Shown: one piece after another, positions 54,074-64,000 of the stretch
How the letters are laid out: each line of letters opens with the position of its first letter
How positions within the stretch are numbered: position 1 is the stretch's first letter
Assembly (NCBI GenBank): GCA_030998225.1
Contig: JAPYXD010000715.1
Coordinates: 2,914,001 to 2,978,000, forward strand
Length of the DNA: 64,000 nucleotides
Direction of reading: 5' to 3'
Origin: Diplolepis rosae
Taxonomy: Eukaryota > Arthropoda > Insecta > Hymenoptera > Diplolepididae
Position numbers and translations under genes: made by a program
Notes under the pieces: model-generated
The model's database searches: none
Told to the model about the DNA's origin: nothing
What the model saw: the letters and a program-made list of their open reading frames with translations, nothing else

Positions 54074-54900
54074 TGATTCTATTCATTAGTTACCTATCGA
54101 TGATTAAAACAGAATTTTTGCAGATTTCTGCAAGGTGTGGACGGGGGTAAAAAAAATAAAAACCATCAAAATACGCATTCTTCCAACATCTTACTATTAA
54201 AGCACATTTTATAATAACAGTAGACAAATGAAAAATACAATTTTATTTGGTAATCAATCTCTAACACGGTTTACTGCTGAAATTTTTGCAAAAATTTTGC
54301 AAAATATTTTGCGAATTTTTATTGTTGCGAAAAATCGAAATTTTTTTCATGCATTGTGATCAAATGGTTGATTGTCGTTATTCGCAAGTCGAAAGAGTGT
54401 TGCGAAAATTTAGTCCGTTCAAAAAGTTTCCGTTTTATATATAAGTGGTATACAAAAAGTAAAATTGGTTTTCCTACAAACTTATAATTATAAACGAAGA
54501 CAGCGATGATGACCAATTTATAATTGAAAAAAAAATTTTATGCTTGGTAAATTTGCAGCCACTTATGGAGTATGAAATGCTATGAAAGTACAATTAACCG
54601 TCTATGTTTGTAAAAACTCGATGGTAGAAAAATATATTTTTGTAGGAAAACCAATGTTACATTTTGTATACCACTTTTATTTAAAACGGACAGTTTTTGA
54701 ACGGACTAAATTTTTTAACGGACCAGATAAAATTGTATTTTTCATTTGTCTACTGTTATTATAAAATGTGCTTTAATAGTAAGATGTTGGAAGAATGCGT
54801 ATTTTGATGGTTTTAATTTTTTTTACCCCCGTCCACACCTTGCAGAAATCTGCAAAAATTCTGTTTTAATCATGGATAGGTAACTAATGAATAGAATAAT
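54074..54900. repeat. Foldback element, 0.83 kb
   Basis: Arms 54074-54480 and 54635-54900 pair over most of their length (outer TATTCATTAGTTACCTAT against ATAGGTAACTAATGAATA; inner TTGGTTTTCCTACAAA against TTTGTAGGAAAACCAA). The arms differ in length by internal indels. No coding potential; the two short open frames here (54319-54516 minus, 54582-54764 plus) are mirror images of each other. Confidence 0.8.
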
Positions 54901-55680
54901 TCAAAAGAGTGGTCGCGCAATTCAAACATGGATAAAATTGCGTGCAAAAATTTTCACAATTAATTTTTCACTAAAAAAAGAAAAAAACGAAAATGGTAAA
55001 AACCGCCATTACTCATTTAAAATGGCAGATAATGATCTGAAAATTTGACAAAATAATCTCTTGCCCAACCCCTTCCATATGGTTGATGCGAAATTTGATT
55101 TGGTTTTAAGGCCGATTTCAGATGGAAACCCGGCTATGCCCTTTTATTCGCATTTTCAAAAAGCAACTTATGTAAAAGACTCCTATATACACAGTTTCTA
55201 AATTTAAATTCATTTCTTTTTTGAAATTTTACATTTAAAAATACAAAATTCAAACTGAATTTTGAAAATTGCTGCTTGTAAAAATTGCAAAAAATCAATT
55301 TAGATATTCAAATTATGCCTAAAACCCTCAATTTGAGTCCTTTTCAAGAGCTGTCAAAATCATATAAATTCTAAAATTATTTAAACATTCATCGCTATAA
55401 AAATTAAATAAGAAATATGTTTAACAAAAACAGAGCTTACATAAAAAGGCAGCAGATAAATCATGTCAAAAAAACACTTATTTTTCATAAAATGTCAATA
55501 AAATAACAATTAAATAAAATTAAAAACTACGTGTAACGACCAACACATATCATGGTCGAAGTCAAGCGGACACTAACTTACAACTAAACAAATACAATCG
55601 AGGATGAGAAACAGAGAGGTCGGAGAACAATAAATAAGATGGCAATATCGAGTATAAAAGTTTATAAATAAAAATAAATC
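54901..55680. other. Unassigned AT-rich sequence
   Basis: No gene recognised. The last part (55530-55680) is the 3' flank or UTR of the Penelope-like fragment. Confidence 0.35.
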
Positions 55681-55683
55681 GAA

Positions 55684-55977
55684 TTATTTCTGTTTCATCA
55701 ATTTTTTAAATAAAGAATCATATAACGGATTCAAACTCTCAGTGTCCTGTCTTTTATTTATATTGGAAAGATTAGTTTTTATGTGGATCATTTCAGAAAT
55801 TAACCTTTTTTTCCAATTACGTTCAATATCCAGGATTTTCACATCATTCCACCTAAAATCATGGTTTTTCTCCAACCGATGCTCAGAGACTACACTGATT
55901 TGTTGAGAACGATGTGAAATGTTATTAAAATGTTCCCTGATTCTCGAAGTGAAAGGAAAATAAGTGTTTTTTGACAT
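55684..55977 (-). pseudogene. Penelope-like element, GIY-YIG C-terminal fragment
   Basis: 97 codons: TSRIREHFNNISHRS, SVVSEHRLEKNHDFRWNDVK, ILDIERNWKKRLISEMIHIK, then INKRQDTESLNPLYDSLFKK. The HR..H.F.W...KILD.E....KR...E...I pattern is the conserved C-terminus of Penelope-type GIY-YIG endonucleases. No RT remains here. The sequence differs from the 25.5-26.3 kb copy. Confidence 0.65.
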
Positions 55978-55989
55978 GATTTATCTACT

Positions 55990-56743
55990 GAAAGTGCTAT
56001 TAGACGTCTAGTAGAGCCCAAATTGGCTGCTAATTCAACTATTTTTGGCGTCTAGAAGACGATCGAAAAGAAGCATCTACAAGACGTCCTTATGTCGTAT
56101 TTTAGAGGAGTGTCATTCGATGAGTTTTAGATTGTTTGTAGAGCTCTATTAGAGCTTGCGATAACCTATTCTACAAGACATTACGAAAATCGTCTTTTAG
56201 ACAACAATTTAAAACTTTGCTAGAACAGGTAAGTAAATATTTCCTAGAGCTCTAGGTTAAGAGCTCTAGAAGAGGTATGAAAAATTGTATTTTAGATATT
56301 ATAAATGGGCTAAAAGTGATATTTTTACATCAGATTTTTTACAAATAAAAGCCGAAAAATGTAGTACAAATATTTCTCTTAAGACCGATATCTAAAATAA
56401 CAGTAAAAGTATCACTTTTATCCCATTTTTTAATATCTAAAATACAATTTTTCATACCTCTTCTAGAGCTCTTAATCTAGAGCTCTAGGAAATATTTACT
56501 TACCTGTTCTAGCAAAGTTTTTGATTTTTGTCTAAAAGACGATTTTCGTAACGTCTTGTAGAATAGATTATCGCAAGCTCTAACAGAGCTCTTCAAACAA
56601 TCTAAAACTCATCGAATGATACCCCTCTAAAAGACGACATAAGGACATCTTGTAGATGCTTTTTTTCGATCGTCTTCTAGACGCCAAAAATAGTTGAATT
56701 AGCGGCCAATTTGAGCTCTACTAGACGTCTAATAGCACTTTCG
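55990..56743. repeat. Palindromic foldback element, 0.75 kb
   Basis: Arms 55990-56345 and 56385-56743 are reverse complements with about 40 bp between. Subrepeats built on AGACGTCT and AGAGCTCT recur through both arms. No ORF. Confidence 0.85.
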
Positions 56744-56867
56744 GCGGAAAATCGGAGCGCCTTCTAGAGCTCACCCGTTTTTCTCAAAAAGCTGTTTTAG
56801 ACGTCTAACAGATGATCTTGTGTTACTTGGGCACAAGTGACAATCCCACCGCTGCCACCAAATCAGC

Positions 56868-58180
56868 TGTTACGTCCCGAGTAAAAGGTGAGGGTAGTTT
56901 GGATTTTGGATGTAAGGGAGGCGGTTAGCTGATTATATCAGGTTGGTAAGGCCTGATAATTTATTTTTGTTTGTGGGTACGTTGTCACTTGTCAGGTCTA
57001 TGGGCCCTGAGTTGTTCACAATGATAATAAAACACTGAATCGATAGATGTATAAGATAATTTATTATAAATAAATAAGTTGTTGCACAAGTTTTCACATG
57101 GAATGATACTTAGTTGGTAACTTACTTTACTACCTCTTAAATTAGAGGGCAAAAAAGAGAATTGTCGTTTTTTACTCCTATTATTGCAAGTCAACGGCAC
57201 AAATCCTTGCAGGATAGTTGGGTTTCGTTTGAGTCTCCGCGAGGTAGCAAAACAACGATAGATTTTGCAGGAGGTATGGTGTAAGGGATGCAAGTCCACC
57301 AGCAACTGATGTGATCAATTATCCGCTTACGTATCTTGCTAAGTACACGAGAAATGAATCAAACATGCACTTGTTAACAAGATAGGTTAATTCGTCCCGA
57401 TTTCAGAAATGAATCACTATTAACCGACACGACTAAATACGACGATACACGTAATCCAAAGGAACTATCTAGCACTACGGTTTCCGGACTTGCACCACGT
57501 AAGGACCTGGGATTTTATTTACCAAGTACCGAATGTTGAGTTGCTCATAGAAATCCAATGAGACTTACGTTTATCGAAGGGTCTGCTCACGACGTTGAAT
57601 TACCGGTCCGGACCTAACAACCGTACAACTGTTCGGAACTTAATGACAAACCTCCAGTGGTGAATCTGGGGTATATATATTATTGGATGATCTTCCAATA
57701 GTGACTGCAGTGGGAGTGGATCCAAGTAAAATCCATGTATGACTAAGAATACCTGCATCTACTTAGTTGTAGCTTATATTTTATGTGTTACAGCCTATGA
57801 TTGATTGATTGATTGATTATCTATAATCAATCAATCCTTATATTTGTGATAACATGTTTTCTTATTTGTAGATGGCTTATGATTAATTGATAAATTATTA
57901 TTGATTTTAATCAATATCAATAATAATTGTATGCTTAAATACTAACAGGGATGGTATACTAATTATTAATTAAAGCAGTAATTAGTCAATGTTAATGGCG
58001 CCATGCCAGTAACCTGTTACCATCTCGTCAGGTCATTAGCGCTGCATCACTATATTATTGACGCGCGGCATGATTCACTGACCAATTACCGCGCGGGTAA
58101 TTACCATATGGACCGAGTGATGCTCTTCTTTATCACTTTTTACCAAGTGTCGAGCCGATTTATCGATGTGAGGTAGAGCA
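56868..58180 (-). mobile_element. 3' LTR region of a second gypsy/errantivirus-like element (right edge approximate)
   Basis: Left edge TGTTACGTCCCGAG at 56868 matches the LTR edges at 42152 and 52480. Minus strand: the Env gene ends at 58315, a purine-rich stretch GGAGGAAAAATAATG lies at about 58179-58193, and the LTR follows. A (TTGA)n-type stretch at 57805-57835 forms a short palindrome. The 5' LTR is outside the window. The 57305-56985 open frame shows no motifs. Confidence 0.5.
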
Positions 58181-58314
58181 TTATTTTTCCTCCATAGAAC
58201 AATTACCCGGTCCAGATAGTAATTACCATAAGACTAAATTTAAAGAGTATTTAATACTTATTTACGCTTGTGTATTACGTATTGCTCATATGCAGGGGCA
58301 ATAATTAAAATTTT

Positions 58315-59101
58315 TTAAGAATTTAACGTTACCGGGATGTAAAATAAAAATGTTTCGCATGCTATATCTAAATTCATAGGTTGTAATGGTATTATCAAAT
58401 ATCCGTTTTGTATAGGGATGAACGTTTCGCGTTGTAATAAAAATGGAGAAGTGTGACATTTAGCTTTTGTCGTTTTTCTTAATAATGTAGCTTCACATGA
58501 ATTGCTTTCTCTTATCATTCTATTAGGTTGTTTTCTTTTACAAATTTTGTATTCAGATATTGATTTACAATAGTAAATAGTAAAACAAAAGTAAGTTTTA
58601 GTAGTTGGTATGTATGAGTCTGTATTTGATTATATAGTCATGTTCAGGAATTAAGGAGAAATAGGTTTTTTGATATAAGTGTGGTATTGGGTTCAAATGT
58701 AATAATGTTCCTACTTCTTTTTCTAATATCGGGATCTCTAGTATGTAGGTAAAGAGTGCTCCTATGACGGCTACTGATAATGTACTTATATCGATTATGT
58801 GTTGATAATTGTCTTCACTATTATCAAAGTGGTATCGTGTTCTCTGGTTGTTTTTGAATTCTTTAATTGTTTCTTTTAACATCGCCGGTGTTAGTATTTG
58901 AGGATGTATAATTCCGTGTTTTCCATCGTTAATTGCGTTTATCGCCAGATCGATATCTTCGTTTATTTTATCTATTAAGACAGCCGCTACTACTAGCTTA
59001 CTGTTTATAAAGTTTTCTTGTATAGCATTATTAATTCCATTGCTTAAATCCCTCGTATAGATGAATTTTAGTTTCCTCCTCAATGTATATATTACCTTCA
59101 A
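58315..59101 (-). pseudogene. Errantivirus-type Env (C-terminal half), broken
   Basis: 59101-58598 and 58518-58315 in nearby frames. A helical region (INNAIQENFINSKLVVAAVL, DIDLAINAINDGKHGIIHPQ, ILTPAMLKETIKEFKNN) then FSLIPEHDYIIKYRLIHTN, followed by SNSCEATLLRKTTKAKC and IPIQNGYLIIP. The order and the Cys spacing match baculovirus-F-like Env of insect errantiviruses. The N-terminal signal, cleavage site and membrane anchor are missing or out of frame. One frame break near 58560. Confidence 0.65.
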
Positions 59102-59242
59102 TATCGTTGATGGTGTAGTTACCCCTAACGATCATTAGTAGAAGTTGAGGGAAGGTCGTCTTCACTATCATCTGAAAAATAAGGCAGGCATTGGTCTATA
59201 TGTATCTTCAATATTTTTTCCTTATTCTAAATTACAATATTA

Positions 59243-59930
59243 TTATTGTCGATGGAATATTGGGATTTCTTCCAAACGTGAACTCGATGGTGTGAATATC
59301 GTAGTTTGATTTGGCGTAGTATTTGAAGTAAAATTTATTACTTTCATGTTATCGTCCCATTTTCTATTATTTTCAGCTATACTTGTTTTGATAAGGTTTA
59401 ATAACGCGGAGTGCATTCGTTCTATATTGCCGTTTGATTGTGGATGGAATGATGTAGTTTTTATATGCTTTATGTTTAAAGCTTCTTCAAATTGTGTTAC
59501 CAGTTCTGATGAGGAATTGGTTTCTTCTTCTGTTAAAATATTCTTAGGTGCTCCGAATGTATAAATGTAGTGATCTAAGAGTGCTTCTACTATAGTATTC
59601 GATGTTTCGTCTTGTAGTGGTATTAGCACGGTGTAATGTGTTAGTCTATCCTGAATGCTTAGTATGTATTTGTTTCCTTTCTTGGTTATCGGGAGAGGTC
59701 CAAAGATGTCCAACGATATTTTTTCGTTTGGGGCAGGTGGTATATCTGGGATTATACTCTCGCCTTGATTTTTTATTCGTACTGTTTTTTGAAGTTAACA
59801 AATTGGACAGGATTGCTCAAATCTTTTTATGTCCTCGTCCATTCCATTCCATATTCCTATTTTACGGGCTTTCTCTATAGTATTCTTTTCCCCAAGGTGT
59901 GTGGAATGGGCTTTTAACATTATCTTCCTT
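59243..59930 (-). pseudogene. Gypsy/errantivirus-like integrase core
   Basis: Open 59713-59243: first Asp in MDIFGPLPITKKGNKY; second catalytic position reads NILTEEETNSSSEL where the family has LTDQGTNF, so Asp is Glu; third residue in SFHPQSNGNIERMHSALL. It ends before the C-terminal domain (a stop after FHRQ). The zinc-binding domain upstream is in other frames (59930-59720, CPICQL-like). Confidence 0.75.
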
Positions 59931-59943
59931 TTTTATTATTTGG

Positions 59944-60771
59944 TTAATTCTTTGGTTGATGAAAAACATACATGAGGACAGGTGAGGATAGAGTTTTGGA
60001 AAAAATTCTATCAATTCTTGATAGATATTTATAGATATTTTCTATTTCTTCTATAATCCACGTGATTTTTGTCAACCATTCTTCTTCGCTATATGGCGGC
60101 ATATCTTCCTTTTTCATCTCTTTCCATAGGTTGCCTGCGACATTTGGTTTTGTTTTGACTTTCCCATAGGATGGGTTTAGTCTCCATTCTATGAAATTGC
60201 TGTATACGGAATTACTGGGATGGTTCGTTGACGGGGTTCTTTCTTCTATCGAGGATTCCTGTATTTTTCTGTGAGGAATTCTGATTTTTTCTTTGTCTTC
60301 TAAAATCCTATCTTCTATTATCGTTGACTTGAGATTTCCTGTAGGTTTTATTTCTTGTAAATTGCTTTCTATGTCTTCCAGCATTTCTTTACTCGTTTTC
60401 CCGCTGTCTAAGTTTAATTCTGCGTTTGCTATTGTCTGTCTAAGGATATCGTTATCGTTTATTGAAAATAACCGAGAGAGACAATCTGCTACTTTATTCT
60501 CCTTTCCTTTCACGTATTCAATATCATAGTCGTATTCCTCCATACGTAATCTCCATCTTAAAAGTCTTGAGCTTGGGTCCTTTACATTGTGTAACCATAA
60601 AAGGTCTTTGTGGTCAGTTTGTTTCTTGAATTTATTACCCAATAAACATTGTCTCAGTCTTTTCATCGCCCAAACTATTGCTAAGAGTTCTTTTTCCGAT
60701 GTGGTATATTTTTCCTCCGCTTTATTTAATGTTCTTGATATGAACAGGCAAGGGTGTCCCTTCTGACTCAA
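59944..60771 (-). pseudogene. Gypsy/errantivirus-like RNase H and linker
   Basis: 275 open codons: PCLFISRTLNKAEEKYTTSE, KELLAIVWAMKRLRQCLLG, QTDHKDLLWLHNVKDPSSRL, LRWRLRMEEYDYDIEYVKGK, ENKVADCLSRLFS, then a charged linker with no AT-hook. The first catalytic Asp region lies upstream in a broken part (60771-60850). Confidence 0.8.
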
Positions 60772-61025
60772 GATGGCTCCTAAGCCTAAGTTTAAGGCGT
60801 TTGTGCTTTTTTAGGTCGTAGAATGCTTTCTCGCATTTGAGAGTCCAATCAAATCCTTTTGCGTTAGCCTAGTTAAGGGTCTGTCAATGTTAGAAAAGTT
60901 TTTTATAAATTTTCTATAATATCCTGCTAGTCCCAAGAAGGATTGTACGTCCTTGACGGTTTCCAATTTTTTTAAATTTTGTATCGTGCTTAATTTTTCA
61001 GGATTGGGTTTTACCCCTTCTTTAG

Positions 61026-61588
61026 TTATGCTATCCCTAAGTATTCAAGTTCAGGTTTCAAATATTCGCACCTAGTCGGCTCTAGTCTCGGTCCTAATTC
61101 CTTTATTCTCTGGAGCACTTTTTCTAAATTTTTATTGTGTTGGTCTAGTGTTTTTCCGGATATCACAATATCGTCGATGTACGCAAAACATTTATTTCCT
61201 ATCAGTCCTCGGAATGCATTATCCATCATTCTCTGCAACGTTGCGGGGGCATTTTTGAGTCCAAAAGGAACCTATTATAGTCAAAATGTCCCTGTGAAGT
61301 AGAGAATGCTGTGTATTTCTTATCTTGTTCTCTCATGGGGAACTGGTGGGATTCAGCGGAGAGGTCAAAGGCAGAAAAGAATTTTGCATTTCCTAGTTGG
61401 TTTAATATATCGTCTATAATTAGTAGTGGGTAGGCGACTTGATCGGTGTCCTCATTGATTTTCCTGCAGTCTACGACCATTCGTAATTTGTTTCCGTTTT
61501 TTGGTACTATCCAAAGTGGGGAGTTATATGGGGACTGTGATTCCCTAATGATTCCTTTTTTAAATAATTTATTACTTTCATCCATCAA
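61026..61588 (-). pseudogene. Gypsy/errantivirus-like reverse transcriptase, frameshifted
   Basis: 61588-61226 and 61238-61026 overlap in different frames. Blocks: KGIIRESQSPYNSPLWIVPK, LRMVVDCRKINEDTDQVAYP, FFSAFDLSAESHQFPM, then FNKFLLDSK-like damage, MQRMMDNAFRGLIGNKC, catalytic CFAYIDDIVISGK, YLKPELEYLG. The catalytic YIDD is intact. A frameshift at about 61230 separates fingers from palm. Confidence 0.8.
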
Positions 61589-61846
61589 AAATTCTCTGTG
61601 TTTATCTGGTAGCCTACGTGATCTTAAATTTATGATTTTTCCAGATTTTAATGTTATTTCATGTTCAGTCGGATCTGTACAGGGTAAGGGCTCGGTATCG
61701 ATCGAGAATACTTCTTGGTATTGCGCTATTAATTTCTCGATAATTTCTCTTTGTTCTGGTTCTAAGTGATTTAGTTTTGATGATTGAAATATTTGTCATG
61801 TTCTCTGGTGTATGTTTCCATTATGTTGGAGTGCTGTTCCCTCTTT

Positions 61847-62275
61847 TTATCTAATTTCAAATGTCGATTCATATTTTTCTAGGTTATTTTTCACTTGTAG
61901 TGGATTCAAGGTATTATTCCGTATTGGGACTTTTACAAATCCTTCATTAACTCTGTAAATACCATGAGGGATATTTTCCTGATCAAAAATTAGGATTTCC
62001 TGATTCACTTCTTCTTTTATTTTTATTCTACATATTTTTTCTGAGTTAGGTGAAACGAATCCCCGATCTTCATATATTGGTAGTTTTATTTTATCTATTA
62101 TCAGATATTCTGATGTTATAGAGTATGTGTCGTATTGGGAGAGGAAATTTATTCCGATTATTCCTTCCTCAGGTAATGGAAAGTCATCTGGTACTATATA
62201 AAAAGTTTGTTCTTTATTAAAAAAGTTTAGAGTGGTTTTTTGTTTTGATACTTGTATATGTACATCTTTTTCCAT
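61847..62275 (-). pseudogene. Gypsy/errantivirus-like protease C-terminal region and spacer
   Basis: 142 codons: QTFYIVPDDFPLPEEGIIGI, NFLSQYDTYSITSEYLIID (protease C-terminal part, with PLPEEGIIG equal to the EDGVLG motif), then PRGIYRV-like and VPIRNNTLNPL spacer motifs. The active-site Asp is upstream and not visible; the mariner at 62380 ends homology. Confidence 0.65.
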
Positions 62276-62379
62276 AGAAAAAGTTTTCTCACATCCTTTT
62301 CTCTCATCCTTTTTGTCCAGAGTTTTTTCTTTTATTTTATTTATTGCTGCTCCTATATCATGCGCACCGTGTCTTTGGT

Positions 62380-63170
62380 TACAAAGCTATTTTTGAGTTC
62401 AGCGAATTTTTGTGATTGTTAAAAATGACTGAAAAACAAGATCAACGAATATGCATCAAATTTTGTTTTCAACTCGGAAAAACAAGTTCGGAAACTATTC
62501 AGATGATGCAGAAGACCTTTGGGAATGAGTGTATGAGCAAAACACGAACAAAAGAGTGGTATAATCGTTTCAAAGGAGGCCGCACTTCTGTTGATAGTGA
62601 TTCTCGTTCTGGTCGACCTTCGATGACAAAAACATTGGATAATATTGAGCGGATGCGACTTGCGATTGAAGGTGATCGTCGATTAACTGTTCATGAACTA
62701 AAAAATGATCTCGGAATGCCGAAAACTACTGTTTGGGAAATTTTGAACAAGATTTCAGGAATGACTCGCGTGTGTGCGGTGACTGGCTTCTTCAACACGA
62801 TAACGCGCCAGCGCATTCATTGAATCTTGTGCAGCAGTTTCTGCGTAAAAATAGTATCGCATTGCTCCGAGAACCTCCGCACAGTCCCGACATAGCCCTC
62901 TGTGACTTCTGGCTGTTTCCAAAACTCAAAAAACCACTCAAAGGACAGCGATTCGATGACAAAACCACGGTTGAAAATAATCCGACAAGCGTACTAAAGG
63001 CCATCCCTAAAAGTGAGTTCCAGGACTGTTTCGAGAAGTGGAAACATCGCTGGAGCCGTGTTATTCAATCAAGTGGGGATTACTTTGAAGGATGCCACCC
63101 GCCCGATGATGAAGAATAACGCCAGCGCGGAGATATAAAGGTAGGCCCGATACTTTCCGGACAGACCTCG
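62380..63170 (+). mobile_element. Internally deleted mariner
   Basis: The right end GCGGAGATATAAAGGTAGGC with CGATACTTTCCGGACAGACC and TCGTA at about 63170 matches the terminus at 36860-37020. The left terminus is not present, so it is also truncated. It sits where gag/protease of the second gypsy element should continue. Confidence 0.7.
62416..63119 (+). pseudogene. Mariner transposase, central deletion
   Basis: 62416-62740: N-terminal helix-turn-helix (RICIKFCFQLGKTSSETIQM, GRTSVDSDSRSGRPS, TVHELKNDLGMPKTTVWEIL). At about 62745-62810 the frame switches and the segment with the first catalytic Asp is missing. From 62811: LLQHDNAPAHS (second Asp), SPDIALCDFWLFPKLK (third Asp at the 34-residue spacing), and C-terminus FEKWKHRWSRVIQSSGDYFE. 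Confidence 0.8.
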
Positions 63171-64000
63171 TATATACTCTGCTCATAAGGTCTGTGGTGG
63201 CATAAACATTGAAGTAAGGAGGACAACGTTATTGTTGATCTCTCTTACTCTAATAAGATTTTCAGTCACACCACATACTAATGCAGGCACCACCGCTTGG
63301 CTGCAGGGTCTATTTTATTGTATTTGAATGAAGCTAAAAGTGAGAAGTTGTCGGTATTTCGCGTTGCTTATTAAGTGAAAATCAGTGATTAGTGCTAATA
63401 TTACGAGATAGATGATTGATTATACATGAACCAAATCAATACGCGAGTACATCATTTATATTTATGCTTTAATATTTGCAATAAAATAAGTATAAAATGT
63501 CGAATTGTGTACTTGAGTAAAGACTAACCTAGACATGCAGTTTACCTCAAACCCTTCAAACTAAATACAATACATACAACGGGCATCCTCCTTTATAAAT
63601 GACATTAGTAACGATCTTTCGGAAGGAATGTTTTTATTATTAAGAATCGGATGTTAAATAAATTTACGAAGCTGAGTGACATGCATGAAAGACAATGATC
63701 AGCATAAGATCGAAAACTTAAGCTCTATTTATTTCCACGAAATTGAAGTGCTTTTAATATTGAAGTTTCTTCCTCTCTTTTTCTTTAATTTTGGATACCC
63801 TACATCCAAATAATTAAGAATTTGAAATGTTTACAAAGTATTTCAAACTTGTGAAGTAGAAAAAAGTGTTCAATAAATTATCTTACTGTATCTTGTAATA
63901 TTAAAATACAATTTATTGAATAACAGTCACCTATTTTGACTAATTCTACGTAATGCAATGATAATTTACGGTTATAATTAAAAATTAAGTAATTTGAAAT
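63171..64000. other. Unassigned sequence
   Basis: AT-rich, with no gene, RNA gene or repeat that I can support on either strand. Confidence 0.5.

Noticed and set aside
56985..57305. 106-codon minus-strand frame inside the LTR region
   Set aside because: No motif, lies within the LTR, Cys/Ser composition typical of random frames.
1..64000. Polydnavirus (bracovirus) proviral segment
   Set aside because: The parasitoid-like repeat content made me look, but no excision-site motif, ankyrin/PTP-type genes or circle structure is visible; everything identified is a transposable element or LTR provirus.

Overview
This window is almost wall-to-wall transposable elements and has the look of an AT-rich insect genome. 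The families present (mariner-lineage DNA transposons, an R1-clade non-LTR group, Ty3/gypsy elements with insect-type envelopes, Penelope-like elements and a BEN-domain host gene with spliced exons) point to an arthropod. A hymenopteran is my best guess, but that is an inference. I see no bacterial genes, rRNA, tRNA or CRISPR.

Layout. 1-2160: small inverted repeats, then a tRNA-Gly primer site and the start of a minus-strand gypsy LTR. 2161-14483: a 6.16 kb segment repeated head to tail (2161-8321 and 8322-14483). Each copy holds the gag, protease, RT/RNase H and integrase remnants of one plus-strand Ty3/gypsy provirus, broken by an R1-type insertion in gag and a mariner in RT. 14484-24240: the 3' half of the same provirus. 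It carries a glycoprotein resembling chuvirus G, then an ORF with three double-stranded-RNA-binding-domain-like segments, then a second, errantivirus-type Env remnant. Each of the three is preceded by a plausible splice acceptor. This half is split by a four-level nest (long-TIR element, solo LTR, DD41D mariner) and by two more mariners. 24240-34700: Penelope-like RT, mariners, two R1-clade RT copies, a P-element-like piece and a large foldback. 34700-37020: a gypsy gag with primer site. 37392-41325: a broken five-exon BEN-domain gene with an R1-type ORF1 element in intron 2.

42152-53421: a structurally complete 11.27 kb minus-strand Ty3/gypsy element. It has two 942-bp LTRs that differ at 7 positions, TTTCT target duplications, a tRNA-Gly primer site and a polypurine tract. 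It is a close relative of the damaged provirus at 2.4-24 kb but has no recognisable env. Its pol is interrupted by five TAA stops and a roughly 114-bp internal inversion in the integrase core. 53422-56870: a minisatellite, two foldbacks and a Penelope-like C-terminus. 56868-62275: a second minus-strand errantivirus-like element (3' LTR, env, integrase, RNase H, RT, protease). 62380-63170: a deleted mariner. 63180-64000: nothing recognised.

No intact autonomous element is present; every transposase and polymerase has at least one disabling change. The most interesting biology is the accessory gene organisation of the plus-strand provirus (glycoprotein, dsRNA-binding-like protein and second Env, each behind a splice acceptor), which resembles a complex retrovirus. 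All family assignments come from reading motifs by eye; no search was run.
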